A DNA stretch of 64,000 nt from DAOPYU01 sp942493245 (GCA_942493245.1 OW818685.1:3410001-3474000), one strand, 5' to 3'; shown: positions 43,873-52,546, counted from the stretch's first letter. Notes: generated by a model from the sequence alone, not told the origin. A program made the numbers and translations.

Positions 43873-44429
43873 TTTCCCCACTCCTTCCTGGACACAAGCC
43901 TAACAGAATACCACCTTAAAGGCCTGTCCAGTTTTCGGGGGGAACTTCAACTACACGGACCTCAACCTGGGCGAATATACTAAATATTTAAGGGTCTCAA
44001 ATTCAATCATGCCGTCTATCAAAATCTCTAAGGACTGGAGAGAATTCCTGAGAACATACCCGGAATTCCGAAGCGCGTACGAGGAGGAGAAGAACTATTC
44101 CCCCGTTCTCCTCGAAAGAATGGGATTTGAATTCTCGGTCCATACCCAGCGCTGGGAAGACGCAGCGTTATCTTGCGTTAGTGGCGACATCAGTTCCAAT
44201 AAGAGAATGTCGGAGGTAAGTAACTGGGAAGAAGAGGTGTATTGTCTGCGCCAGATGGGCGCACCGGGTCTCGCCTGCCTGGCGGGCCGCTCGTACCAGC
44301 GCGCGCTCGATTCTCAACGGCAGGGCCAATCGCCCACCAATAAATTCCAACGCTACCTGCGATACCCGGGTTATCTGCCCTTATTTGCTACACGGGAAAT
44401 CAAGTATCGTTCTGGAATTAAACTTAAAA

Positions 44430-44557
44430 ACGAACAGAATTTACAGGATTTACAGAAATAATACGATCCAAAAATCGCAACCCACAATCTTGTCAATTTT
44501 TTGTATTTTTATCTCTGAATCTGGACGAATGTATTGGGCGGACACGCAGGTCCGCCC
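44430..44557. repeat. Dispersed repeats after paralogue C
   Basis: AGAATTTACAGGATTTACAG (inside the 3' end of paralogue C) and GGGCGGAC-N6-GTCCGCCC at 44536-44557, followed by CTACATTCTGG. Confidence 0.75.
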
Positions 44558-44597
44558 CTACATTCTGGAATTTTCAAAAAAACCCTGAACAAAAAGA

Positions 44598-46175
44598 TCA
44601 CCACCCGAACGTCACCAGACTCCGTCCGGGTAAAGTGTATTGAAAAAACTTGTCACCGGTCTGTACCTGGAACACCTTCTCCGCTTCGTTCCGATTGAAC
44701 ACGGCGAGGGTGGTCTTCCCCTCCGGCGCGGCGAAGGCCACCACATCCAGATCCTTATTCGGACCGTCCCCTTCGACAGAAGCGGCCACGCGGCGCGAAC
44801 CGGGCTGCGCCGCGCGGGACATTTGGGCCATTCCGTAGAACTCGCGCTCGAATTTGACCTCCTGCCAGGTGTCCGACCGGACCGTCACCACCCCGATCCC
44901 GGCCGAATCGTCGCGCAGGGTCGGACCGTACTTCTGGTCGAGCGCCAGATTCCACTCCTGGATCGCCTGACACCCGTTCTGCGGCCCACCCATCCAGCTC
45001 ATCGCCATGCGCGAGCGCACATTGCCCCACCAGCCGCCGCGTTTCTTTCCCCACGCCGAGATTTCGGTGCAGATGATCATCTTGTCGGGGAATTTCTGAT
45101 GGATCGCCTGATAGGCCTTCTTCATCGCCTCGGCGCCGCCGGAGTAACAGTGCCACGCGCTCCCGGCGATATAGCGCCCCGCCTCGGGGTCCTGGAAAAT
45201 CTGCGTCACGCTGGCCACCGGGTCCATCTTGGCGTCGCCACCGAGTACCTTGCGGTCGCCGGGGTGCAGTTCCCAGTTGTGGTCGTGGACAAAGATTTTC
45301 GTCTTGAGCCCCTTGGCCGCGAGTTTCGGCCCGAGCAGTCGGACCAAGCGGATCTGGTCCGCCTCGTCCAGGCGCATGCAGGGGTAGCGCAACAGGTCCG
45401 TCTGCGGTTCGTTCTGGAGCGTGACGGCCCAGATTTCCACCCCGGCGGCCTGGTACTGTTCGATGAACTTCACGAAATAGTCGGCGTACACCTCGAAGCA
45501 CTCGGGCTTGAGTTTGTTGACACCCCCGGCGGCTTTTTCCGCCTCGGTGATCCCCACCAGTTTCCCGTGGGTCTTCATCCAGGCGGGCGCGCTCCACGGA
45601 GACCCCATGATGCGAATGGTCGGGTTCAACTTCAACGCGTCCTTCAACGCCGGAATGATCTGTTTCCGGTCGTGGTCGATCGAGAACTTGCTCAGATCGG
45701 GGGACGGTTCATCGCAATAGGTGTAGTACGCCGGAGCGGCGGTGAAGTCCGACGCTCCCATCGGAATGCGGATGAAGCTGAACCCCGCGCCCTCGGTGGG
45801 AGAGAACAACCGCTTCATCGTGTACTCGTAGAGCGTCGGATTCTTCTCCTTCAGGTTCATGAACAGGTCCGCAGAGGCGTCGGTCATCGCCGCGCCGTAA
45901 CCGAACATTTCCTGTTCCGCCGCGTTGCGGTTCACCGAGATTTTCAGAGGAACTCCCGGGTCCGCCGGAAGGAGCGGCGTGGAACCGGCACGCAACAAGG
46001 TGTATTCGTCATCCTGATGGACGTCGTACTTGCCCGCGCCGCCCCCGATCCTGGCCTCCTTCGCGTCGCCATCCGGGAAACGCGTGAGCAACGTCGCCAC
46101 CTCCGCGCTCCACGCGGGCACCAGGAACATTCCCACTAAAAGGCACAAAAAACTCATCCGTTGAATCGAACGCAT
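44598..46175 (-). CDS. Secreted GH30-family glycoside hydrolase (glucosylceramidase-like)
   Basis: 525 residues. The signal peptide (SFLCLLVGMFLVPAWSA) cleaves near residue 24. The (beta/alpha)8 domain shows 'FGYGAAMTDASA', 'FIRIPMGASDF', 'IMGSPWSAPAWMK', 'VTLQNEPQ' (acid/base Glu256) and 'IICTEISAWG' (nucleophile Glu371), ending in a beta-domain with 'VVAFAAPEGKTTLAVFNRNE'. Relatives cleave beta-glucosides, beta-1,6-glucans or glucosylceramide; the exact substrate is open. The ATG at 46175 follows AAAGGAGCGTGTGGCG. It starts 28 bp after the prolyl oligopeptidase gene, probably in one operon. Confidence 0.92.
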   Translation of the reverse strand: MRSIQRMSFLCLLVGMFLVPAWSAEVATLLTRFPDGDAKEARIGGGAGKYDVHQDDEYTLLRAGSTPLLPADPGVPLKISVNRNAAEQEMFGYGAAMTDASADLFMNLKEKNPTLYEYTMKRLFSPTEGAGFSFIRIPMGASDFTAAPAYYTYCDEPSPDLSKFSIDHDRKQIIPALKDALKLNPTIRIMGSPWSAPAWMKTHGKLVGITEAEKAAGGVNKLKPECFEVYADYFVKFIEQYQAAGVEIWAVTLQNEPQTDLLRYPCMRLDEADQIRLVRLLGPKLAAKGLKTKIFVHDHNWELHPGDRKVLGGDAKMDPVASVTQIFQDPEAGRYIAGSAWHCYSGGAEAMKKAYQAIHQKFPDKMIICTEISAWGKKRGGWWGNVRSRMAMSWMGGPQNGCQAIQEWNLALDQKYGPTLRDDSAGIGVVTVRSDTWQEVKFEREFYGMAQMSRAAQPGSRRVAASVEGDGPNKDLDVVAFAAPEGKTTLAVFNRNEAEKVFQVQTGDKFFQYTLPGRSLVTFGW

Positions 46176-46203
46176 CGCCACACGCTCCTTTCCGGTTCAT
46201 CTT

Positions 46204-48363
46204 CTATTTCCCCGTCTTAAACTCGATCCCCAACTGGCTGAAGATGAAGGCGTACTCGTCCACGGCCATGTCGATCCGCGCCGCGAGCGGCGAACCCATG
46301 CCGTGGCCGGTGTCATTGCTCGTGCGAAGCAGAATGGGCGCTTTCGATGACGTGGCCGCCTGCATCCGGGCCGTCATTTTGCGCGACTGCATCGGCTGGA
46401 CGCGCGGGTCGTTGGCCCCGGTCATGAACAACGTCGCCGGATAGGGCGTGCCCTCCTTCACATGGTGGTAGGGCGAATACGCGTACAGGGCGTCAAACTG
46501 AGCCTTGTCCTTCACCGTCCCGTACTCGGGGATGTTGAAACTGCCATTGGGGGACAGTTCCACTCGCAGCATGTCGTAAATCCCCACACTCGACACCACC
46601 ACCCGCATCGCGCCGGGGTGCTGCGTGAGCATCGCGCCCATCAGGAGCCCGCCGTTGCTGCCTCCCTCGATGGCCAACCGGTCAGCTGAGGTGTAACCTT
46701 CTTTCACCAGAAACTGCATCGCGGCGGCAAAATCGTCGAACACGTTCTGCTTGTTCGTCAGGTTTCCCTGTTTGTGCCACTCCTCGCCATACTCGCCGCC
46801 GCCGCGTATGTTGGCCTGCGCGAAAATAATCCCCTGGTCCAACAGAACCCGCCGCATGGAGGAAAACTTCGGCTCCATGCTCGTTCCGAACCCACCGTAA
46901 CCCGTCAGGAAACAGGGATTCTTTCCGTCCAACCGGGCGCCCTTCGGCAGCACGATATTGACCGGGATTTTCGTCCCATCCTTGGACACCGCAAACTCGC
47001 GCCGCACTTCGGCGTCGCTCAAGTCCACCGGCGTCGTGCTCCCCAGGGCGGTCTTCACGGTCTTATTGGTCTTGCCATCGAATCGGTAGAACGTGTTGGG
47101 CGTCGTGTAGGAGACGGCGGAGAACGCCACCTCGTCGCCTCCGAGGGGAGCCAGCCCCCCCAGCGAGGCCACGGCCGGTTGCTCCGGCGCCTGGAGCGGC
47201 TTACCATCGAGGTCGAACACGCGAATCTGCGAGGGTCCACCCAACTGATAAACCACAAAGAGGCGCGACGCAGTCACGACCAGCGTCGGCGGATCGTTGT
47301 AGAAACTCGTCAGAATAGTGTCCTGAGATTCGGGGACAATCGTCTTCGCCTCGCTGAGTTTCCCGTCGCGTACCGGCATTCGAAGAATCTTGCCCCTGGG
47401 GGCGCCCTGCACGGAAATCAGGAACAATGTCCCCTCGGGACCAAACGTCGCCTGGACTGCCTTGTCCTCGAATCGGCTGATCTGCCGCCACTCGCCCTCG
47501 GGCGACCGAAGGTAGAACGCGAACTCGCCGCCGTCGCCATTCTGAACCGTCGCCAGCAGGTAGCCGGTCTGGGGGTTCATCTCGACTTCGATCTCGCCAA
47601 TGCGCGGCAGGTCGCGCCCCATCTCATAGCGATCCTGCTCGGCGGGCGTGCCGAACTTATGAAAATACAACTGCATGTAGAAATCCATATCCTCGGGCTT
47701 GCGCTCGGTTCCCCGGGGGTACCGGGTGAAGAACAGCCCCTGTCCATCCGCCGCGAAGGCCACATCGCCCCCGGCGGTCCCGCCATTCACGCGCGGGATC
47801 ACCTCATGGACCTGCGTCCCCGTGGCGGTGTCGAAAATCCAGATGTCCCCGCTTTCCGTCCCCTTTTTAGAAAGGGAGACCGCCACCAACTTCCCGTCGT
47901 GCGACGGGACGTACCAGTCGATCGTCGTGGAACCCGAGGGATCGAGGACGTTGGGGTCCACCAGCGCGCGCTCGGCGCCCGAGGCGTCCAGAGCCGTCCG
48001 GGCCACGAGGAAGGCCTGTTGTTTCGGCGGCTCGCTCTTGACGGCCAGAAACACCCCGCCCCGGTGCGACACGTCGCCGTATCCCACCGTTTTGGCCGAC
48101 ATGATCTCCGTGATGCGCTTGCGGATGGCCTCGACGTTCGGCAGATTGTCGAGCGCCGACCGGGCGTGGGCGTTCTGCGCCTCGCTCCAGGCGCGCACCT
48201 CGGTATTTTCCCAATCCTCCAGCCAACGGTAATCGTCCGCCACCGCCACGCCGTGATACGTGTCCGTCACCGGTTTTTTCGCGGTTTCGGGCGCCGCGGC
48301 GCTCCCCCACCCCGCCACGGCCAGCCACCCCATCGTCAAAAACACTCCCATCTTCCGTCCCAT
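46204..48363 (-). CDS. Secreted prolyl oligopeptidase (S9A family)
   Basis: 719 residues. The signal peptide MGRKMGVFLTMGWLAVAGWGSAAA precedes 'PVTDTYHGVAVADDYRWLEDWEN', the standard S9A opening. A seven-bladed propeller covers roughly 75-430. The alpha/beta-hydrolase domain has the triad Ser569 (EGGSNGG), Asp652 (TGANDPRV) and His687 (TGHGMG). It cleaves short peptides after proline, here in the periplasm or outside. The ATG follows GAAGGAGGGCGGCACG. First gene of a two-gene unit with GH30. Confidence 0.95.
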   Translation of the reverse strand: MGRKMGVFLTMGWLAVAGWGSAAAPETAKKPVTDTYHGVAVADDYRWLEDWENTEVRAWSEAQNAHARSALDNLPNVEAIRKRITEIMSAKTVGYGDVSHRGGVFLAVKSEPPKQQAFLVARTALDASGAERALVDPNVLDPSGSTTIDWYVPSHDGKLVAVSLSKKGTESGDIWIFDTATGTQVHEVIPRVNGGTAGGDVAFAADGQGLFFTRYPRGTERKPEDMDFYMQLYFHKFGTPAEQDRYEMGRDLPRIGEIEVEMNPQTGYLLATVQNGDGGEFAFYLRSPEGEWRQISRFEDKAVQATFGPEGTLFLISVQGAPRGKILRMPVRDGKLSEAKTIVPESQDTILTSFYNDPPTLVVTASRLFVVYQLGGPSQIRVFDLDGKPLQAPEQPAVASLGGLAPLGGDEVAFSAVSYTTPNTFYRFDGKTNKTVKTALGSTTPVDLSDAEVRREFAVSKDGTKIPVNIVLPKGARLDGKNPCFLTGYGGFGTSMEPKFSSMRRVLLDQGIIFAQANIRGGGEYGEEWHKQGNLTNKQNVFDDFAAAMQFLVKEGYTSADRLAIEGGSNGGLLMGAMLTQHPGAMRVVVSSVGIYDMLRVELSPNGSFNIPEYGTVKDKAQFDALYAYSPYHHVKEGTPYPATLFMTGANDPRVQPMQSRKMTARMQAATSSKAPILLRTSNDTGHGMGSPLAARIDMAVDEYAFIFSQLGIEFKTGK

Positions 48364-48422
48364 CGTGCCGCCCTCCTTCTATTGCCTGGACTTGCAGCCC
48401 TTCCAATTGCTTTCGGACCCGA

Positions 48423-48452
48423 ATTGTACCGGTCCCGGAGGGTTTCAGACAA
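48423..48452 (-). promoter_or_regulatory. Probable promoter of the prolyl oligopeptidase gene
   Basis: Minus strand: TTGTCT (48452-48447), 18 bp, TACAAT (48428-48423), about 60 bp upstream of the start. Confidence 0.55.
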
Positions 48453-48523
48453 GTCAATAATCCGATATTGTGCGCCGGTATCCCCTCGCCACCCAATGGT
48501 TCTTAATCCTGTTGTTTCTTTGC

Positions 48524-48552
48524 TTGACATATCGAGTCCCCTATCTCAATAT
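48524..48552 (+). promoter_or_regulatory. Probable promoter of the Roco gene
   Basis: A perfect TTGACA (48524-48529) is followed by an AT-rich stretch. With 17-bp spacing the -10 is CAATAT (48547-48552); AATATA or ATATAC at 18-19 bp are alternatives. Confidence 0.55.
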
Positions 48553-48631
48553 ACCAGAATAGTATAGGTCGTTCCTATTGCCTCCGAAATTTTTTCCAAC
48601 CATCCGAAACAACGAGAAACGAATCATAACA

Positions 48632-51600
48632 ATGGACTCCCAACAAGACGGCATGGCGATAGCGCACGAACTGATCCGCGAAGCGAAAAAAACCCACGCC
48701 CTCTTTCTGGACCTGGGAAACCTCGGATTGACAGAACTCCCCCGTGAACTGGAAGAACTCGTCTGGCTGGAAGGGCTGAATCTGTCTGTGCTCTTTCGTG
48801 ACATCGTTCATATGAAATTGGTGGTATCCATAAACGAGTATAGTCCAAATCGGATCAAGTGTCTACCATCATGGATCAGAAAACTCCAATGCCTGCGTCA
48901 CCTATTCCTAACAGATTTAGAGAAACTCAATAATATGGAGGAACTTCAAAGTCTTGAGGTGCTCAGTTTAACTGATTGCAATGATTTGACCAATGTTGAC
49001 AATCTGCAAGATCTAATCCGCCTTCAAGCACTGGACTTAAGCCGCTGTTCGTGTCTAACTAATGTAGACGGACTACAAAAACTAAATGGACTCAAAGTAT
49101 TGGACCTATCTGTTTGTTCAAAATTAAAAAGTATCAATTGCTTGCAAAAAATGAACAAACTTCAAGTCCTAAACTTGGATGGTTGTTGGAGTTTGGAAAA
49201 TATCTCTTGTCAGCCACAACCATCCCAACTTCGGTTACTAAATGCAAGAGGATGCTGCAACCTGCCCCATATTAACATTCTGCAGGGATTGAACCACCTT
49301 CAGACGCTGGACTTAAGTGGGTGCGGGAACCTAGCCCAAGTCAATGTGCAGGGGCTGAGGGAACTTCAGTCACTATATTTAAGCGGGTGTGAGAATCTGA
49401 CACAGATCAGAGGCCTGCAGGGGTTGAACCACCTTCAGACGCTGGACTTAGGTGGGTGCGAAAACATAGCCCGAGTCAACGTGCAAGGGCTTAGACAACT
49501 TCAGTCGCTGAGATTAAGAAGGTGTCTAAGCCTGAGCCTGGTCAATATACAAGGACTGAACAAACTCCGATCACTGGACCTATGTGCCTGTACTAGTTTG
49601 ACCTCTCTCCCAGATTCTGTACTATATATGCCCCAATTAGAGGAACTTTTTCTTTGTGAAAGTAGTATCTATGACATTCCCCGCCCCTTGCTTGGTCGCG
49701 ATTACTATGAAAATTGTCTACCGGGTATTCGGGCGCATTTCCACGATCTGGAACAGGGGGAAGAGCTGGACCGGGAGGTCAAACTGATCCTGCTGGGGAA
49801 TGGGTGGGTGGGGAAGACGTCGGTGTGCCGCCGGTTGATCGAGAACCGGTTTGACAAACATGAAAAATCCACCCACGGCGTGCGGTTCTGGCCGTGGCGT
49901 CTGAAGGAAAAGGAGGGCGAGGAACGCGCCATCACGGTCAATGTGTGGGATTTCGGCGGGCAGGACATTTATTACGGGACGCACGCGTTGTTTCACCAGG
50001 GCCGCGCCGTCTTTGTGATTGTGTGGGACGCGGAAACGGAAGGAACCGACTTCACACAAGATGAAGAGACCCAACTGACCCACCGGAACTACCCGGTCCA
50101 GTACTGGCTCGACTACGTCCAGTCGGTCTCTCCCGGCAGCCCGGTCGTGATCGTTCAGAACAAATGCGCCTCGGATTTCGACTACCGCGCCGTCTCACTC
50201 ACGATCAAAAATTCGAGTCAACACCCTCTGCAATGCCGGTTTTGCGCTGAGGAAGCGGACGATGCCCGAAACAACCGCCAACTCCTCGTGCATTACCTGG
50301 AAGAGGCGGTCGAGAAAGTCCTGGGGCACAAAGGCACCCAACGGATTGGTGTGGGTCGCTGGGGGGTGAAACAGGAACTGCGCCGGTTGTTGAACGAGGA
50401 AAAGACGCAAACCCTTTCGATCGAACGGTATCGTAAAATCTGCAGGGACCACCACCTCGACAAGGCGGGCGCCGACGCGCTGCTCGAGTTTCTGCACCAC
50501 AGCGGAACCGTTTATCACCAGGCAAACCTGTTTGACAACGCGATCATCCTCGACCTGCGCTGGGTGTGCGACGCCATTTACACCCTGCTGGACCGGCACA
50601 AAGGGTGTTATCACGATATTCGGGAAAGAAACGGTCAATTCACCGGAAACCTCCTGAACCGGCTGGTCTGGCGCGAGGCGGGTTACCAACTGTCCGAACA
50701 GGATCTGTTTATCGAAATGATGCAGTCGTGTAAAATCTGTTTCAAGTTAGGTGAAAATGATCGCAAGGAAGCCGTCTATCTGGCGCCGGATCTGACGCCC
50801 AACTACACAGACGTCGCGGGGGGATGTTATTGGGAGGAAAAAGGCGAAACATTCTACTGGCGCTATGATCACGGCTTTCTGGGTCCGAACGTCCTCCGGC
50901 AGGCAATGATCGAAATCGGCAAAACGTATCGGCAATCGGCCTGTTACTGGCAGAACGGCTTTTACCTGCCGCTCAATGCCCTCCAGAGCCGCGCCCGCGT
51001 CACTGCGGAATACGGCCAGAACGGCAACCCGTCCCCCGGGCACATCACCCTGGCCATTCAGGGCGCAGGCAATCCCCAGAACAAGATGGAAATGCTGGGC
51101 ATCCTGCGGAACGCCTTTGAAGAAGACCGTCGGTATCGGTGGCGCGAAAGTAATCGCAAAGATTGGGGGTTGGAACAAAAAAAGACCGGCATCCGGTATC
51201 AGGTTTCCCTGGATGGGGAGCACTGGGTGGATCTGGAAGCGTTGAAAACCATGCGCGACCTCGGGAACCCCCATGTGGCCTCTTTCGGGGACAACGACGC
51301 CCCACCCGTTCAACAGGAAGTCGCCGATTACCTCCATTACCTCGACCATCTGGACACCCCGTCCCGGTTCGACGGGGAGACACCCCGTCCACTCCCCCTC
51401 GCAAAAAACCAAGACACCTTGACTCCCATTACAGACGAAAAGGAAACGAAACCCATGAGCCCAGCCAATCCCCCGAAGGTTTTTATCAGTTACAGTCATG
51501 AAACCGCAGAACACGATGAACGTATCCGCAAATTGGCGGATCAGTTGTGTGAAAAGGATGGGATTGAGGTAGAACTCGACCAGTACCATCAACGACCGTC

Positions 51601-51982
51601 CCAGGGATGGCCACGCTGGTGTGAGGAACAACTGGAACCGGAGAATTCAGACTTTGTCCTGGTCATCTGTACGCAAACCTACCTCGATCGAATAAAAGGT
51701 AAAGTTCGAGCCGACGAAGGACACGGGGTCTATTGGGAAGGGTCTCTTCTCTACGATTACATCTATGATTCGAAAAGCAATACTCGTTTCATTCCGGTTC
51801 TGTTGAAAGGGGGAAAAGAAGACCATATTCCGCGCCCGATAAAAAGTTCCGGATGGTACAAGATTGAAAAGTTCGATCTTTCGGATCCGGGTTATAACGC
51901 GCTTTATGGGGTCCTGACCAATCAACCGGAGGTCAAAAAACCTCCCAGAGGCACGATTAAACGTCTTCCCGCGAAACCATGA
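48632..51982 (+). CDS. LRR-Roc-COR-SEFIR protein (Roco-type GTPase with C-terminal SEFIR domain)
   Basis: 1,116 residues. Residues ~20-330 are leucine-rich repeats, many in the 'LQTLDLSGCGNLAQVNVQGL' form with a conserved Cys. The Roc GTPase has G1 GNGWVGKTS (389-397), G3 WDFGGQD (439-445) and G4 NKCAS (510-514). A COR-like region follows to about 800. From 942 (MSPANPPKVFISYSHE) a SEFIR domain is seen: 'LDQYHQRPSQGWPRWCEEQL', 'FVLVICTQTY', 'YWEGSLLYDYIYD', 'RFIPVLL'. Sensor-switch-effector order suggests an NLR-like immune or signalling protein; TIR/SEFIR effectors in bacterial defence are known, but this role is inferred. The LRR DNA is markedly AT-richer than the rest. The ATG at 48632 has a weak RBS; a TTG at 48578 is possible. 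Confidence 0.85.
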   Translation: MDSQQDGMAIAHELIREAKKTHALFLDLGNLGLTELPRELEELVWLEGLNLSVLFRDIVHMKLVVSINEYSPNRIKCLPSWIRKLQCLRHLFLTDLEKLNNMEELQSLEVLSLTDCNDLTNVDNLQDLIRLQALDLSRCSCLTNVDGLQKLNGLKVLDLSVCSKLKSINCLQKMNKLQVLNLDGCWSLENISCQPQPSQLRLLNARGCCNLPHINILQGLNHLQTLDLSGCGNLAQVNVQGLRELQSLYLSGCENLTQIRGLQGLNHLQTLDLGGCENIARVNVQGLRQLQSLRLRRCLSLSLVNIQGLNKLRSLDLCACTSLTSLPDSVLYMPQLEELFLCESSIYDIPRPLLGRDYYENCLPGIRAHFHDLEQGEELDREVKLILLGNGWVGKTSVCRRLIENRFDKHEKSTHGVRFWPWRLKEKEGEERAITVNVWDFGGQDIYYGTHALFHQGRAVFVIVWDAETEGTDFTQDEETQLTHRNYPVQYWLDYVQSVSPGSPVVIVQNKCASDFDYRAVSLTIKNSSQHPLQCRFCAEEADDARNNRQLLVHYLEEAVEKVLGHKGTQRIGVGRWGVKQELRRLLNEEKTQTLSIERYRKICRDHHLDKAGADALLEFLHHSGTVYHQANLFDNAIILDLRWVCDAIYTLLDRHKGCYHDIRERNGQFTGNLLNRLVWREAGYQLSEQDLFIEMMQSCKICFKLGENDRKEAVYLAPDLTPNYTDVAGGCYWEEKGETFYWRYDHGFLGPNVLRQAMIEIGKTYRQSACYWQNGFYLPLNALQSRARVTAEYGQNGNPSPGHITLAIQGAGNPQNKMEMLGILRNAFEEDRRYRWRESNRKDWGLEQKKTGIRYQVSLDGEHWVDLEALKTMRDLGNPHVASFGDNDAPPVQQEVADYLHYLDHLDTPSRFDGETPRPLPLAKNQDTLTPITDEKETKPMSPANPPKVFISYSHETAEHDERIRKLADQLCEKDGIEVELDQYHQRPSQGWPRWCEEQLEPENSDFVLVICTQTYLDRIKGKVRADEGHGVYWEGSLLYDYIYDSKSNTRFIPVLLKGGKEDHIPRPIKSSGWYKIEKFDLSDPGYNALYGVLTNQPEVKKPPRGTIKRLPAKP

Positions 51983-51998
51983 CTTCTGCCCTGGAACT

Positions 51999-52035
51999 CA
52001 GCGGTTCGGGGGCTTCCGTTCCCCCCGAGCCGCTG
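51999..52035 (+). terminator. Strong hairpin after the Roco gene
   Basis: CAGCGGTTCGGGGG / CCCCCCGAGCCGCTG, a 14-bp stem with one G-T pair, starts 16 nt after the Roco stop. No T-run follows, so it may be a terminator or an mRNA-end stabiliser. Confidence 0.6.
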
Positions 52036-52076
52036 TATGCACCTACACTTTTTCCCGGCCTCCCCTCCTTCCCCCA

Positions 52077-52105
52077 TTGCATTCCCTTTCCAGCTTTGAT
52101 AAGGT
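52077..52105 (+). promoter_or_regulatory. Probable promoter of panD
   Basis: TTGCAT (52077-52082), 17 bp, TAAGGT (52100-52105), about 80 bp upstream of panD. The same -10 hexamer is found before tRNA-Lys. Confidence 0.55.
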
Positions 52106-52186
52106 AAAGTGTGATCTTGGGAAGAAGGGGAATGCGAGCATTCCCATCCCCAGATTCGGGATTCGGTATCAGGAGAATGTACCAGC

Positions 52187-52546
52187 ATGCGGAATATGTT
52201 AAACGGCAAGATCCACCGTGCCACCGTCACGGGCGCCGACCTCGCGTATGAGGGAAGCATCACGATCGATCCGGAAACACTCGAAGCAGTCAACATGCTC
52301 GAATACGAGCAAGTTCATGTCCTCAATATCAACAACGGCAACCGGTTCGTGACCTACATCATCAAAGGCGTTCCCGGGGCAAACGAAATTCGGATCAATG
52401 GCGCGGCCGCCCGCCTGTGCGAGGTGGGCGACAAGGTCATCATCTGTTCGTATGCGGAACTCGAGGAAGAAGTCGCCCGGAAGCATCAACCCACGGTCGT
52501 GTGGGTGGATGAGGGCAACCGGATCGTGCGCCGCTCGCCTTCGTGA
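52187..52546 (+). CDS. panD: Aspartate 1-decarboxylase
   Basis: 119 residues. Makes beta-alanine for pantothenate/CoA. A pyruvoyl enzyme self-cleaved at Gly23-Ser24 in 'LAYEGSITID'. The start MRNMLNGKIHRATVTGADL, 'INNGNRFVTYIIKG' and 'NGAAARL...GDKVIICSYAE' are family motifs. GGAG lies 11 nt upstream of the ATG; a second in-frame ATG three codons in is also possible. Other pan genes are absent from the window. Confidence 0.95.
   Translation: MRNMLNGKIHRATVTGADLAYEGSITIDPETLEAVNMLEYEQVHVLNINNGNRFVTYIIKGVPGANEIRINGAAARLCEVGDKVIICSYAELEEEVARKHQPTVVWVDEGNRIVRRSPS

Larger units (their letters stand above)
42531..43949 (-). mobile_element. IS3-family insertion sequence, 1,419 bp
   Basis: Terminal inverted repeats of 27 bp with 22 matches: TGAGGTTCCCCCCG...TGGACAGG at 42531-42557 and its partner at 43949-43923 (TGAAGTTCCCCCCG...TGGACAGG). 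A 3-bp direct repeat ACT flanks it (42528-42530 and 43950-43952), typical for IS3. It encodes OrfA and OrfB on the minus strand with a 9-A slippery run between. The transposase looks intact, so the insertion may be recent. Confidence 0.95.
42056..44461 (+). pseudogene. Paralogue C, interrupted by an IS3-family element
   Basis: The coding parts are 42056-42530 and 43953-44461. Removing 42531-43952 (element plus one copy of the ACT target) joins EWDN to YTDLNLGEY in frame and gives 327 residues, the same size as paralogue B. The left part holds the head, transmembrane helix and 'ILNLDDYPHLSPKM'. The right part holds 'WREFLRTYPEF', 'ERMGFEFSV', 'EEVYCLRQMGAPGLACLAGRS' and 'PGYLPL'. As it stands the left frame runs 16 codons into the element. 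The right part could start internally at the ATG at 44009. The last ~10 codons (NEQNLQDLQK) coincide with the dispersed ACAGGATTTACAG repeat. Confidence 0.88.

Noticed and set aside
43591..43881. OrfA and OrfB as two independent genes or a broken transposase
   Set aside because: The A9 slippery run at the junction and frame continuity after a -1 shift match normal IS3 programmed frameshifting.
51455..51982. C-terminal domain of the Roco protein as a TIR domain
   Set aside because: The pattern FISYSHE, LDQYxxxPxxGWPxW and the WEG...LYDYIYD region fit SEFIR better; no TIR catalytic Glu context was recognised.
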